Positions 1-13,225 of a stretch of DNA of 64,000 nucleotides are shown here, one piece after another (position 1 is the stretch's first letter; the number at the start of each line of letters is the position of its first letter). Where the stretch lies: the NCBI GenBank assembly GCA_017506865.1, contig JAFCMP010000026.1, positions 62,001 to 126,000 on the forward strand, read 5' to 3'. Both the position numbers and the translations under genes were made by a program. This stretch comes from Tribonema minus (taxonomy: Eukaryota > Sar > Xanthophyceae > Tribonematales > Tribonemataceae). The notes beneath the pieces were generated by a model, which searched no databases, was not told the origin of the DNA, and saw only the letters and a list, made by a program, of their open reading frames with translations.

Positions 1-233
1 TAGGTACATACTCGTCAACACATGTACTCGTACTGATGCTCCGTATAGAAGTATACATCTCATTTCAATCAATGCTTAGGTATAGGAGTACTATTCTAGG
101 TCTAGTGTTACACCCACGTATACTCATCAACGTGTATACCTGACAGGGTAGTGCTGAGTGTACTGATGTGTACTGATGCTGCACACAGCGACCTTGTGCA
201 CACCTGACCTCATAGTGATGACATGGTTATCAA

Positions 234-1208
234 TGACACTGCGCAGATGTGCGTACTAGACCCCGACGGAGGCGTCGCGCAGGCCACGGTCACGGCCTTC
301 AAAATCCCGCAACAATGTGTGTTCACTTGGCGACACTCCACGCATGTGCATGCTGGACGCTTGCATGTGGTGCTGCTGTTCGCTTTCTATCCGTTATATC
401 TCCTAATGGTGTTACTCCATGTACCTGTCCTAATAGTGTTACTGCGTGTACACTGCAAAGTGACCCTTACGCACACCTGTCTCCATTGTCAATTACACCG
501 CGCAGATGTGCGTCCTGGACCCGGACGGCGGCGTCGCGCAGGGCACCGTCACGGCGCAGACGCGCGCGACAGCGCTCCGCGTCCACAAGTGCGCGCTGCA
601 GACGTTCGCCGTGCCGGACGCGTTTCTCGACGGCGTGCGCGCCAAGGCAACGCGCTTCCCCGAGGACATGCGGCTCGGCAGCCTTGTTGCTGCGACGCGC
701 ACGTGGGCGGCGGCGCGCAGAGTCATCGCGACGCAGGTGAGAGTGTACAGTTGAAGTTGACTGTAGGGTCAGGGTTGTGGTTAGGTTGAAGTAAATTTAG
801 GGTTAGAGTTAGGGTCAGGACATGCGGCTCGGCAGCCTCGTCGCGGCGACGCGCACGTGGGCGGCGGTGCGCAGGGTCATCGCGACGCAGGTGAGGGTTT
901 GGGTGAGGGGTAGGGCCTTGTTTGAAATCGGGGCTGGGGGGGGTGAAAATGGGGGGTGCGGTGAGGGTTAGGGTCAGGGTGGGGTGGACATGCAGCTCGG
1001 CAGCCTTGTTGCGGCGACGCGCACGTGGGCCGCCATGCGCAGGGTCATCGCAACGCAGGTGGGGGTTGAGGGCAAGGGCTTGATTTAAAAAGATGGCATT
1101 GGGGTTAGGGGTGCGGTGAGGTTCAGGGCTGTGGGGTCTGAACATGCGGCTCGGCAGCCATGTTGCCGCGACACGTGAGCCGTTGCGCGCAGGGTGATCG
1201 CGACGCAG
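234..1208 (+). repeat. junction-derived tandem copies around the 506-736 exon
   Basis: An upstream copy at about 234-300 repeats the acceptor and exon start (GCGCAGATGTGCGTACT, as in GCGCAGATGTGCGTCCT at 501). Three downstream copies (about 821-890, 988-1058, 1144-1208) repeat the exon 3' end from ATGCGGCTCGGCAGCC to the donor ACGCAG|GT. Spacing is 150-168 bp. Between copies lie GGGTTAGGG-like intronic sequences that also repeat. Confidence 0.85.
506..736 (+). CDS. internal exon of an unidentified gene
   Basis: The open frame runs from a clear acceptor (CGCGCAG, ending at 505) to a donor (GACGCAG|GTGAGA at 737). It is 77 codons, phase 0 at both ends. It begins MCVLDPDGGVAQGTV and ends TWAAARRVIATQ. 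I recognise no domain. The reality of the exon is supported by conservation of its protein sequence in the partial copies around it: an acceptor-side copy near 240-300 and donor-side copies ending at 890, 1058 and 1208. The rest of the gene must lie outside the window or in exons I could not identify. The first Met need not be a translation start, because it sits directly on the acceptor. Confidence 0.5.
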
Positions 1209-4200
1209 GTGGAGGCTTAAGGTTAGAATGCTCTCGACACTTTGGATTTGAATCAGGTTACGACGAGAGGAGCGACCCGCTTGTACCGTGCGTTGCGGCA
1301 GTTGTCGACGCAGTTACGTGAGTCTCGGCACCTGTGCAACAGCGTTGTACAGGCACCCATATGTTGTGCAGGTGTCAAGAGGTCGTGCAGACACATTGCG
1401 GGAATTGAGCGTCGCGCATGGCCGCATTTGTCACAGTGCTCAACGCGGCCCGTAATACCTTGGCGACGCTTGGCCAGGAAAGGCAACCTGTCATGGTATG
1501 CCCAGCTCAGAAACATCACAACAGCACATTGCGCCCACACAACGCACAAGGCCTTGAAAACGCCGAAGAAGTTGCACTTGAAGTTTATTCAAGGGACTGC
1601 GTCCTGCTTTCTATGTTTACATTGCTCAGGCCCTCAGCGATCCAAGACCAGGGCTCTCACGTCGCCTGAGAGTGCTGGTGCCGGAGACAGTCGATGACAG
1701 CGGCGGCGGCAATTGCGGCAGCAGTGGCGGTGGCGGTGGTGGCGGCCCTGAGCATTCCACGCTCGAGAGCAGTGCGTATGAAAGGGCAGGACCCGTGCCG
1801 GGGCTGGGCGTGCAGCGCGGATTCAACATGCGCCGTGGTTGACAAGTAGTGTCGGTTTAAGGAACATTGAAGCACTTCAAGATGGAAGGGCGCTTTACTA
1901 AGTATAGCAGATGCCATGTGGCGTTGCTGGTGTGGGCTCTGACGGCGGCTGCGCACACCGGCACGTGCCACAAGCAGTGGCTGTGCGTGCTGATGCATTT
2001 GGTTCGAATGAAAGTTTTCTGAAGCTTTTTTTCTGCCATGATGTGTTTGACTGCTGTGAGGGGCCTTACAGATCGAACCACCCTGCGCAGATGCAGCCCA
2101 ATGCACACGGTGCAGAGCTCACGCCTTGGTGCACCCGCTGGAGCCTGTGGCAATGATGCGGCGTGATGTCAAATGAACGCACACAGCAGATGCAGCATTG
2201 CTTATATATGTACTAATTATTGTAGACCATATGATGTCATGCCTGCACTCACAGACCTGCCAGTAACTGACATGCGTACTTGCAGGCGCCAAGCGATCGC
2301 TCGAGACTAGCTGCATGGCAAACGCCTGCAGCACGTGCGTACGCTTAGCCTAGTAGTACAGCCAGAGCGTAAATTATGCATTCACTCAGGCCGTCTTGCA
2401 GTCACAGCGGTTTATTTGCATGTACAGCATGCAGGCATGTGACAGTGCTTCACCGCTCAGATGATGTTGCCAATTTTGGCACCGTGCCGTGACGGCCTTA
2501 CATGGCACACTATTGGCAGGATTACTACGGTAGGTCACCGACAGGGTTCAAGTTGGTTGAGATCAGGGCTTCAAGTTGGGCTAGGATCAGGGTTAGATGT
2601 AACTTAAAGGTTAGGGAGTTTGAAACTACATTGGATCACACCCTGAGCCTAGGCTGACAGTGCCATGGCAGTGGGGGTCTGGATATATATACTATACTAC
2701 AGGTGGTCAGCAGCAGAATCTGATGCTGCACCTGCTAAACTTTGCATTCAAGTTGAATGGTACTACTAGTACTTCGAAGTACACCGATTTGCAGCAACTG
2801 TTGCTGTGGTCCAGTAGCCAGATGACATTGTGCCTGACCCATAGTGGGTTTGCAGCCACTGACTTTTCCAATACATTGCACAAGGCCCTGTCACTATGAC
2901 AGCCTGACAGCATGCACACACACAAAGCGAAAGCGAAGCGAGCGGTGGCCAGATTCCAAGCCCTGCGTCTGCAGACAATGTCATGTCGCAGCGCCACACC
3001 GATTGGGATCATTGTGACAATGACGTTTCTCGTCCACCTCCTGTAATCTGCAGGCTGTACTTATTGAAATGTCTGGCAGCTGGGCCAGCACATGAGCAAG
3101 TCACTGGAGCGGAGCGGGACACGGCACACTGCAGCCCGGTGCAGTCTCTGAGGCGGAGAGCTGCTCGGCTGCAGCTTGTGTTTTCGCCGGGTGGCAGTTT
3201 GCACGCGCGGCTCTGTGAAGCACCACCTCAACGCACATGACACCTTTGAGCACAACATCGTCAAGCGGGCTACGCGGCGCGCATGCTGCGCCGATACAGC
3301 AGGGGACTTGACGAGGTCTACACGCCATGCCTGTCGTCACTGGACACAATCGCAGGATGTACACAATGTCATGCTGCCGGCCGACGGACTGCGTTGCGTT
3401 TGAGGCCTCAAGCCAATCTTGGCCGGACTGCCTATGCCCCGAAGAACGCTTTTATCACCAGCCCGCCGTTGGGGAGTCACCGATTGCATTGCCGTTCGCC
3501 TGAACCTCGGTGTAACAATGATCTCTCCATTACACTACACACATTTGCGTACACTGTGACAGCGAGAGGAAGAGAGGCTGTTCCGCTGCTGCTGGGACGC
3601 TACTGCTGACGGTGGAGGTGCTGCGGAAGGCGACGTGAGTGGAAGAAAGCAATGCTGAGGACTGCGCACGCTTGCACAAGCGCGCAGACCAAGCATGGTG
3701 TGAATGCATGCTGTGCGTGTAGTCAATGCGTGCTGTATGCGCACGATACAATGATCAAGTAGAAGACGAACGCGGTAATGTATAGACGCAGAGGTTACCA
3801 GCACACAACCGCACTCCTAGTTGGCACGACGACGGGCTGATTTGTCCACTTCTTCAGCGATGCAAGGCGCGTTTGATAACACCAGCATCAGGGAAAGTGG
3901 TGATCACATCGTATTTACGCAGCGCATACTGCTACATTAATCAGCACGGCTGGGGCGTGCTGCTGCCTGTCCACGCCCGGAACGTGCCTCAACCGCTGCG
4001 GTGTTGTTCTCAGCGTCACTGGCCTGCACCTCTGTGCTCTCCGCAGCAGGCGGCGCAAGACCAAAGTAGGGCCTGGGTGAGGACTTCCTGGGGTGTGGGA
4101 GAGCCTGCTGCAGCTGTTATGACTCATGCATGTAGCAGCAGCAGTACCGGCTCGGCATGCTGTAGAAACCGCAGCAGCACTAACCCATGTAGCAGTGGAG

Positions 4201-4244
4201 GGAACAGCATCGGATTCAGACGCCGAAGACATCCGCTAAGCATC
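1209..4244. other. no recognisable gene
   Basis: Several short open frames occur on both strands, but none has convincing composition, homology or splice-phase support. The region has lower GC than the coding blocks and includes small GGGTTAG-like tracts near 2540-2620. It presumably holds the rest of the upstream locus plus the 5' flank of the protease gene. Confidence 0.5.
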
Positions 4245-7200
4245 ATGCCGGCGAGAGCGGGTGCAGCTCTGCTTCTAGTGCTCTGCAGCTCCAGAGCCCC
4301 GGGCGCGGCCGCGCAGCTGCAGCGAGTGCGCTGCCAGATCATGTTCGACGAGCCCGCCGGCGACGACCCGAGCCAGATCACCGCACAATCGGTACCGATG
4401 CAGACCATGGGCGCGGTGGCCAACACAATAATGGTCGACGACAACCACGAAGAATTCACCGTCCTGCCGGAACTGGGCGTTGCCTTCGCAAGCCTGACTC
4501 CAGAGGCCGCCGTCCTGATCTCCAAGATGCCGGGAGTCGCCTCCGTGACCGCTGCCGCCTCCGAGCGGGTCTACATCCCCCTGCCTCCTCCCGGCTTTTC
4601 TGAGCCCCCCCCTGTGCCTGTGAAGCAGGCGGATCCGGGGGGGGTGGTGGTGGCGGGGGCGGGGAGGAAGCAGATCTGGCAGTTCCCAGGCGTGACGAAG
4701 CTGCAGTGGGGGCTCCAGGCGATCAATGTGGCGAAAGCTTGGAAGAGGGGCGTGAAGGGGGGCGGGCGGCGGAGGGCGACAGTGGCAGTGCTCGACACAG
4801 GTGAGCGCGCAGAATATTGCATGCCTCGAACGCAAAAAAAACAGCTTGCACACAGAAGTCTTTTTGGCTAGTGTGGGTATGGTGGTACTGTTTGACTCGT
4901 GGCCAATTGCTGCAGCAGCGGCGAGCACGGTTATTGGTGGAAGGCACTTGCGGCTAACCACACCTTGTCACCAGAGCTCTACGATCTTTTGATTCGTTTC
5001 CATTGTACTTTATGTACTTCCGCTTGAGTGGCGGAAATCCTATTCTGCACCGCGTCGTGTACCACGCGTATGCTCCTAACAAGCTTGTTCACGCTTTCCT
5101 CGCTGGGAACCTACACACACAGGCACTACATCATGAAGCTATCTACAGATGGGGCTCAGATGAACACTGTATACATGAGTTTGGCACACAGCATAACCAT
5201 GACGAGCCTCGGTGCACCTTTCGAGGCATACACGAATCAAAGGTCGTACAGCTCTAGGTGACAAGGGATGCATATCATACCATGCATATACATGCGTATA
5301 TCCTACACCACACCATACTTAGAAAAGAGATAAGCTTGGAAGAGCTCTTGGGTGGCGATGGCGGCAGTGCTCGTCACCGGTGAGCACAGGAAACAGTGCA
5401 TGCCATCAGCGAGAGCATGGTACGCGCTCTTGGAACTGAGGCATATGCCGCCACTGATGCACTTTTTGAAGCATTTGAAGCAAGTGTTTATCAGTTGTGA
5501 AGAAGACGCCTATCGTCGCACATGAGACATCAGGATGAGGTTCGCCATCACTGGCAGGAACGTGCCCTCGCACGCACCACGTCCAAGCGATGTATAAACG
5601 TGGCATGCCTCAGTGCAGCGCCAAGCCAAACATACACTATTGATAACGCTAAAAAGGCTGCACACAGAAGTCCTTTGGCGCCTCTGGATGTGGTGGCGCT
5701 GTTTGACTCGTGGCCAAATGCTGCAGCAGCGGCGACCACGGCCATTGGTGGAAGGCATATGCGGCTAACCACACCTTGTCACCTGAATCTCTACGATTCT
5801 CTTGATCGTTTCCATTCAGACGTGCCTTACCATACTTGAAGATTGACATACTGCGATCGCCTACTTGGTAGTTGACTGTTGTCTTCAAGCAAGTCGGTGT
5901 AGGTGCCTCTGCCCTAGACACAGGCAGCACGACAACTGCAATGGGCACCAGATTCAATCTACTGATTCCTGTAGAAGATCCTGCACTATGCAATACCTAT
6001 TGTCATCATGCAATAACTATTTCTCAGTAAGCGCTCCTGGGCAGCAAAGGAACAGTCTGCACATTACTGTTCTGCGGCAGTTACACTTTTGTTTGTGCGC
6101 AACAAACAAGTTTGATGCCGTGCTCGTGGTACCGCGCCACAGTGCTCCGCAAAAATGCACTGTACAGTACAGTAGAGTACAAGCAGCGGTATTTTCAAAA
6201 CAATGGCTACATTGGGACACTAAGAAAAGCTGAGGGCTGTATGACATATAAACAAAGGACAAGGCACTCTTTTTGTGCCGCAGTGCCTCTTTGCTGAAGG
6301 AGTACGTGTTTGAGCGAACGCAAGTATTCTGACAAGGCCCGCAGCAGCCGAGTGCGGCAGTGCGGCACTGATGAACTGCCCAGATGGTCGCTGCTGCATG
6401 GCTCAGCACGGTACACCTAAGTCCAGCGCAGTTCAGCTCCATACGCTCCAGCTGCAGCATTCGTTGGCGCTCGTCAGAGTACGCTCCTGTCCACAATATC
6501 ACTACACATCTGTGGTGAGGGGCGGGGCCGGCGACAATGACTGAAGTCTTAGGGGAGCACAGTGGCGGCAGCGGCACTGCTCAGCAGCAGCCTTGCTCAG
6601 TACAGCACACCTCAGTGCAGCGCAGGTCAGCGTCATACAGCGCAGTCTCGGCTATTCCAGCCACTGCGGCGTGGCTGAGCTGGCAGCAACGGGGAAGGGG
6701 GCAGGGGGGGGGAGTCACCAATTTGAACTTCACACGCAGAACGTCTTTCGTGGTGTACTTCGACAAAGTGCCTGCCTTAGTAAACACACACGAGACTGAT
6801 GGTGCCTGAAATTGTGCTTGGGTTTAGGATTAGGGTTAGGGTTAGGTGTAGGCCCTCACCACTGACAGGCCCCGTCCGGTACAGAGAACACTGCGCTGTA
6901 CTGCAGTCTGTGGCCTATCTCTACGGATGGGCACCATTTGGTGCACCTCGCGTATCATTGAATACGTTCCGCAACGCGCATGGGCTGATGCGCATGGCTT
7001 CGGTCGGTGGGCGCACGTATGACGAGGCCTGTGCGTGGGCGGGGCCTCCCGCGCGCAACTAGGGTTAGGGTTAGCACGTCACCTGCGGATCACTGCCGCA
7101 CCTGAACTGATGAATGCTACCACGGGCACTTGAGTGCCCTTTGTTAGGCCTGTGTGAGAGGAGCCACGTATTGAGTTGACGACATTTGCCAGGAGCCAAG

Positions 7201-10200
7201 CCAAATCAACATGCATAATGTTTCTGAAAAGATTTCAAGCAAGTGCTTTCCTTCCCCCAAAACTGGCAACAGTAAAAAAGCTGTTTCAACGCTGCTATAT
7301 GCACCCGTTCATGATATTTTAAGCGCAGCTCATTGCCACTCTTCAACTGCAGCAGCTCGACAGCGCAAATAACTGGTTTCAAAGCTCCGAGAACGAGTAT
7401 TTGTGAATGCGCTGCAGTGAACGGCCTGACGGCGCGCCACGCTGCTGCATCAAACTTTAGTAGCAGACAGCACCCTCAGCACCTGGATATGGTCGAGATT
7501 GAGATGCAAGCAAGGCCTTGCTGAACGCTCAGCGCCATTTGTGATGGCGGCCTTTCCATGTTCACTTCAGCGCAGTGAAAAGGTTATCCTGTCGCGGGGG
7601 GCTTGGGGGGGAAGCGCGCGAGCACTCTCGCAGTGGCGGCGAGAAGTGCACTAACAACATCGTTGATGAGGCGGCAGCCACGCAATGCATGAATTGACGA
7701 CCACGTATGGCACGTCATTATTCAATTCTATTAAATGCACAAAAGTCCATACGGCAATGGTTGTTGCCACGTGCTCGAAGGCGGTTTTGGGTCGCGACTA
7801 CCGTTGCTGGGGTTAGGGTTAGCATCAACGGTAGAGCAGCGAGCAAGCGCGAGGGCAGCGTATGATGTAAACGCCTACATGCCTGAATCTCAGTTGATCC
7901 CCCCATCGCAGCCGCCAATTCTATCTACATCTGGCTCTCAAGGCAACTAAACCCGCCAAGCTTTTGTTTCTTCCGCCCCCCCCCCCCCCCCCCCGCAATT
8001 TAGCGCAGCATCGTCGTCAACGGCAGCACGCTGCGGCTTGCAGATCCGGCACACCTTCGTGTCTAACGTAGCTGCCAGCCCCCTCGCCTGCCACTCAACC
8101 CTTCAAGTTACAACACCAATCGCACATGTGCTAACAGACCCGCCCCCCCCCCCCCCCCCGCCGCCCTAGGGTTCTGGCTTGAGCACCCTGCCATCAAGCG
8201 CAACATCGACTTTCAGAACAGCAAGTCGTTTGTGAGCGACGAGGGCCTGCAGTTCCGCACGGGGCGCTCGGAGAACTCGTCGGGCTTCAGCCACGGCACT
8301 TGGGTCGCGGGCATTATCGCGGGGGCAGATCGCGCAGGCGCCACCCCCATCGGCGTCGCCCCGGAGTGCAAGCTGATCCTGATCAAGGTATTGCACAGCG
8401 TATGGTGTGTCATGCTTGAGCAGAGAGGGGCCTTGATGGACAGTCGAAGGTGCCATGACCAAGTGTTGACAGTGCTGATAGCGTACTTCTTGAACCTATG
8501 ATATGGATCGCGGGGGCGGACAGCGCAGGCGCCACCCCCATTGGCGTTGCCCCTGAGTGCAAGCTGATACTGATCAAGGTACTGCAATGCGTCTCATAGC
8601 ATGGGGGGGGCATGATACTCAGATCGAGGTACTATGATGTAGTATTGGAACTTCAAAGTGCTGACTCCATACCACTTGAAGTGTACATCGTGGATTGCGG
8701 GGGCGGGCCAGGCGGATGTCACCCCCATCAGCGTCGCCCTGGAGTGCAAGCTGATACCGATAAAGGTATTGCAAAGCGCGTCACACAGCAGCAGACAGGG
8801 CTGTCGATAGTGAGGTGAAGGTACCATGACACAGCATTGAAAGTGGGAACAGCATTTTTTGGTATACGCCCCCCCTTTGGCGTCGTGACGGAGTGCTAAC
8901 TGACATTGATGAGGGTATCCCACAGTGCGTCACATGTAGGACGCTAAAAAGTTTGAACCAAGAAGTCTTTTGGCTCTTGTAGATATGGTGGCACTGTTTG
9001 ACTCGTGGCCAGTTGCCACAGCAGCGGCGACCACGGTCATTGGTGGAAGGCATTTACAAGTCACCACACCTTGGCACCTAGAGCTCTACGATCTTTTGAT
9101 TTGTTTCCATGTAGCATGGGAGGTGCCTTGAAAGACATAACAAGGTGCCATGAAGTGCATGGACTGTAGCGGATATAAAAATGGAGGCGTAATAGCGTAA
9201 TAGCCTAGCCTACTAATAGGTCGCTTCGCGAGCAAGTGCTTTGAAGTACATGGCCATTGACATTATCGCGGGAGCAAATTGGCATGGACATTCAAAAACC
9301 TCAACTTGAGAGACTCGTGCTCACCAGCGATAGTACCAACTGCAACTGGAGGACCCCGAAATGCATGGTCAGCGTGCAGAACTCTCCCAGCGGTCCGTAC
9401 CTTTTTTTTTGGGGCAGAATTGCGAGGGCACCGAAGCGCGGGCGCTGTTGTTGTCTTGGCAGTTTGCGCACGACAACAGTTTTGCGCCAGTGGAGTACCT
9501 TCCATACAAGGCGTGATGTCCAAATCAGCACTGAGGCATTCGTCACAGGTGTAGATGTGGACTCCGGTAGTGAGCTTGACGACAGCCATCAGGGCTCTGT
9601 CGTGCCATCAGGCGAGAACTGGTAAAAGCACGCGTGGCCTGTGCAGAGTTCACAGCGGTACACGTGGTACACAGCAGTACGCGCGGCCTCGGCGTGCCCG
9701 CGCCCCGCTCGCAGCCTCGCTCGCGCGTCTGCCTGTCCTCAATCGTCTGGGCTTTTTGTGCCCTCGTCGAGCATCAGCACGGAGAGTGCCTCTTGTCGTG
9801 GCAGTACAAATGGCGGGTTGTCTCAGTGAGTGATGGCGCCTGATGCAGCTCACCACTTCAACAACAATGCTTCCCGTGCATGCTCCCATTCCTTGCCGAC
9901 GCCTTTCATGGCGAGGGACTGAATACAACGCGTCAGTTCTTGGACAGAATACGATGCGTCGATTCTTGGGGAGAGAGGGAGGGAGAGGCGACTTGTACAT
10001 TCAAGTACTTGTCTGGCGGCGCCAAACCGTACGGGCAGTAGCGGGGGTTAGGGGTAGGGTTAGTGGGGGTTCTGAGGCGGACGAAGCCCTCCTGGAAGCC
10101 CATCTGTAGCTGGTTTGGCGGTCAGTGACCGTCTGGAAGTGTAGGTGGCGCATGTGCTACACCGTTGTGATACAGCAGTTGTGACACAGCACATGTGTAC

Positions 10201-13191
10201 TTGAGTGGGATATTATGTATTTCATAGAGTTTTTGCCCCTCAAGCGGAAGTAAATAAAGAACATTACCAGCATGCGGCTGCTCACACACCCCTGCGGCAC
10301 AGGCGCTCAAGGACAACGGGAATCTGGTAGTACGCTTGCCCGCAATCACATGATTTTTCTTTGCGGCCTAAGCGATCATCAGCACAGAGTACTTGCGTAG
10401 TTGAAGTACATCACTGAGCGAGAATTATTGAAAAGTGCATGAGTAGCATGCAGCCGCTCACACAGACCCCCTGCCGCACCCCCCGCGCCACAGGTACTCA
10501 AGGACAACGGGCACGGGCGCACGGAGGATGTTATTAAGGGCATTGTGCACGCCGTCAAGAGCGGCGCGGACATCATCAACATGTCGCTCTCCGCGGTGCG
10601 TACGCATTTGCTGACTGACGCAGAAAAAAAGAACAAGTAAAAAAAACAACAAGAAAATGTGCTTTTCGCCGAGCTGCTGCATGGGAGTGCTGAGCTTCTA
10701 TCTGTCGCTGACTGCAGATATTAAGGGCATTGTGCACGCCGTCAAGAGCGGCGCCGACATCATCAACATGTCGCTCTGTGCAGTGCATACATGCGCGTCC
10801 TGAAAGCCCGTCCGTCTAACCCTCACCCTCGTTGCGCACGCTATTGTCCTAGACTAGTCCTAACCCTAACCCTTAAAGCCGATACTCTCGCATAATAGGT
10901 CTACGAGGTACATGCACTCCTGAGAGCCCACCTCTAGTTGGCTTGGCGGTCAGTTCGACCGTTCGATAGTGTGGATAGCGCATGTGCTACACGCTTGATG
11001 CAGCACATGTGTACGGCTGCATTTTTTTTTTTCCTTTTCCTTTTTCATAGGGTTTCCACCCCTCGAGCGGAAGTAAATACACTACAAACGCGGCCGCTGA
11101 TGCGCATGGCACAAACGCAACGCGTTGCGGCACAAACGCAATGCGTTGTGCATGCTGCTAGCAGGGACAGCGTGCACGAGATCAGTAGGGGATGCACGAT
11201 GTATAAGCGCGCTCACGCACTTGTAGGCTGAACAGAACAAAAGCCATTGTTTTCAACTGTTGTTTGATAAATGAACCCGCGAACTTTTAAACTTCAACTT
11301 CAATGCTGACGCTCCCCTGTGTCGCTCGCCGCGCAGGGGCCCGCGCTGTCGACGAACGCGCCTGTCGCGAAGGAGTTTGCCATGGTTGCACGCACGGTCG
11401 CGTGGGCACTGTCTCAGGGTGTGACCGTCGTCGCCAGCGCCGGCAACGCCTCGCTCGGGCAGCCGCCTTTCAACTTTGACGACCCGAAGGACCGGGTCGT
11501 GTGGCCCGCGGGGCTGCCAGGTATGTTTTTCGAAGTATGATACTGCTTCTTATACCTACCCTGATGCGGCACCTACTGCCCGGGCAACGCCTCGCTCGGG
11601 CAGCCGCCTTTCAACTTCGATGACCCGAAGGACCGGGTCGTCGTGTGGCCCGCAGGGCTGCCAGGTATGTACGCCGTTGCCCCGATACCTACCCTGATGG
11701 CAACGCCTCGCTTGGGCAACCACCCTCGGATCTCGATGACCCAAACACGCAGGTTGTGTGGCCCGCAGGGCTGCCAGGTATGTACCCCATTGCTCCTGAT
11801 ACCTACCCTTAAACGTCGCCTGCTGCCCGAGCAACGCCTCGCTCGGGCAACTGCTCTTTGATCTCTATGACTCAAAGACACGAGTCGCGTGGCCCGCAGG
11901 GCTGCCAGGCATGTATGCTCTTGCTCCTGATACCTACCCTGATGCAGCGCGTGCCGCCAGAGTCACGCCTCGCTCCGGGCAAGTGCTGATTGATCTCGAA
12001 GAGGCGAGGGACCGAGTCGTGATCTCGAGGAGGCGAGGGACAGAGTCGTGTGGCCCCCAGGGTATGTACGCCATTGCTCGTTATACCTACCCTACTAGTT
12101 GATATCGACGCCCGCGATGAGGACTGAGCACGGGGCGGCAGTGAGGGACGCACAATGCCCGTTGCTTTATTTACGTTTACCAATCTACAAGCTGAAGATA
12201 CAGGGTAAAGTGATTGAGATCGCTTCGCGCTGAGAGCACCTTCTTTCGTCTTGCCGGTCCGCCGTCGAGCACAGCGGACGCTGTACGACAATGAGCGTGG
12301 CTGAGCACTGTGTCATTTCGCGACGCGATATCAGTCCCTCTTGTAGCGTGCGCCATGAAATTTTGCTCGTGGGCTTAGGGTTAGGATTAGGGTTAGGGTT
12401 AGAGTTAGGCTGTCTCACGCCCTCGTCTAACATTTCCTCGAGTTGTCACCTCTCAACGTTGCGGGGCTAGGGTTAGGGTTAGGGTTAGGGTTAGGACTAG
12501 GGTTAGGGTTGCTGAGGGAAGCAGACCACGAGAAATTGTTATCCTGTCTTACGACGGGGCTTGACCAATTTTTTCAGCGGTTATCACTCCTCAACATGAA
12601 GGGTAGAGAGCAGCTGAGGAAGGTATGCCAAATGATTGTGCCCTTGTGTGGTGCTGCTGCTACTGCATGCGTGCGGTGATCGCCCCAACTGCGAATGGTG
12701 CTTCAAGGCTGCTGTCAGGCTTTTTTTTTTTCGAGATGCCATTTTTACGTGCCTGTCAAGCACCATACCTCTCGTTCTGCCCCCCCTCTCCCCCTTATCC
12801 CCTTCCCTTCCCCCCTCTCCACAGGCGTCGTCGCGGTCTTTGCAACGGGCCCTAACAACTGGTACAAGCAGCGCGCTCAGGATGTCAAATCATTCTGCCC
12901 CCCCCCCCCCCCCCCCCACCCCCACCCCCCCCGCCCCAGCAACCAGTTTAACATTCTGCCCCCCCCCCCCTTCCCCTTCTCCACCAGGCGTCATCACAGT
13001 CTCCGCGACGGGCCCCAACAAGTGGTACAAGCAGCGCGCTCAGGACGCCAATCATTCTGCCCCCCCCCCCCCACCCGCCCCCCCCCCCCCCCCGAAGCAA
13101 CCAATCTGCCTTCAAGAGGAGAGATATGAAATCATGTGCCGGACATGCCATGAACAGCAAATAACACAATTACGCCACGATTTACATCCCG

Positions 13192-13225
<34 letters not shown>

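Noticed and set aside
1242..2106. Overlapping open frames of about 150 codons on both strands
   Set aside because: No recognisable domain, no splice support and composition typical of non-coding sequence.
4571..4961. Long minus-strand frames opposite protease exon 1
   Set aside because: They are the complement of a well-supported coding exon; high GC leaves antisense frames open.
6017..6577. 186-codon minus-strand frame within protease intron 1
   Set aside because: Cys-rich random-looking sequence without motifs or a second copy.
9650..10000. 116-codon minus-strand frame in protease intron 2
   Set aside because: No motif support; lies among repeats.
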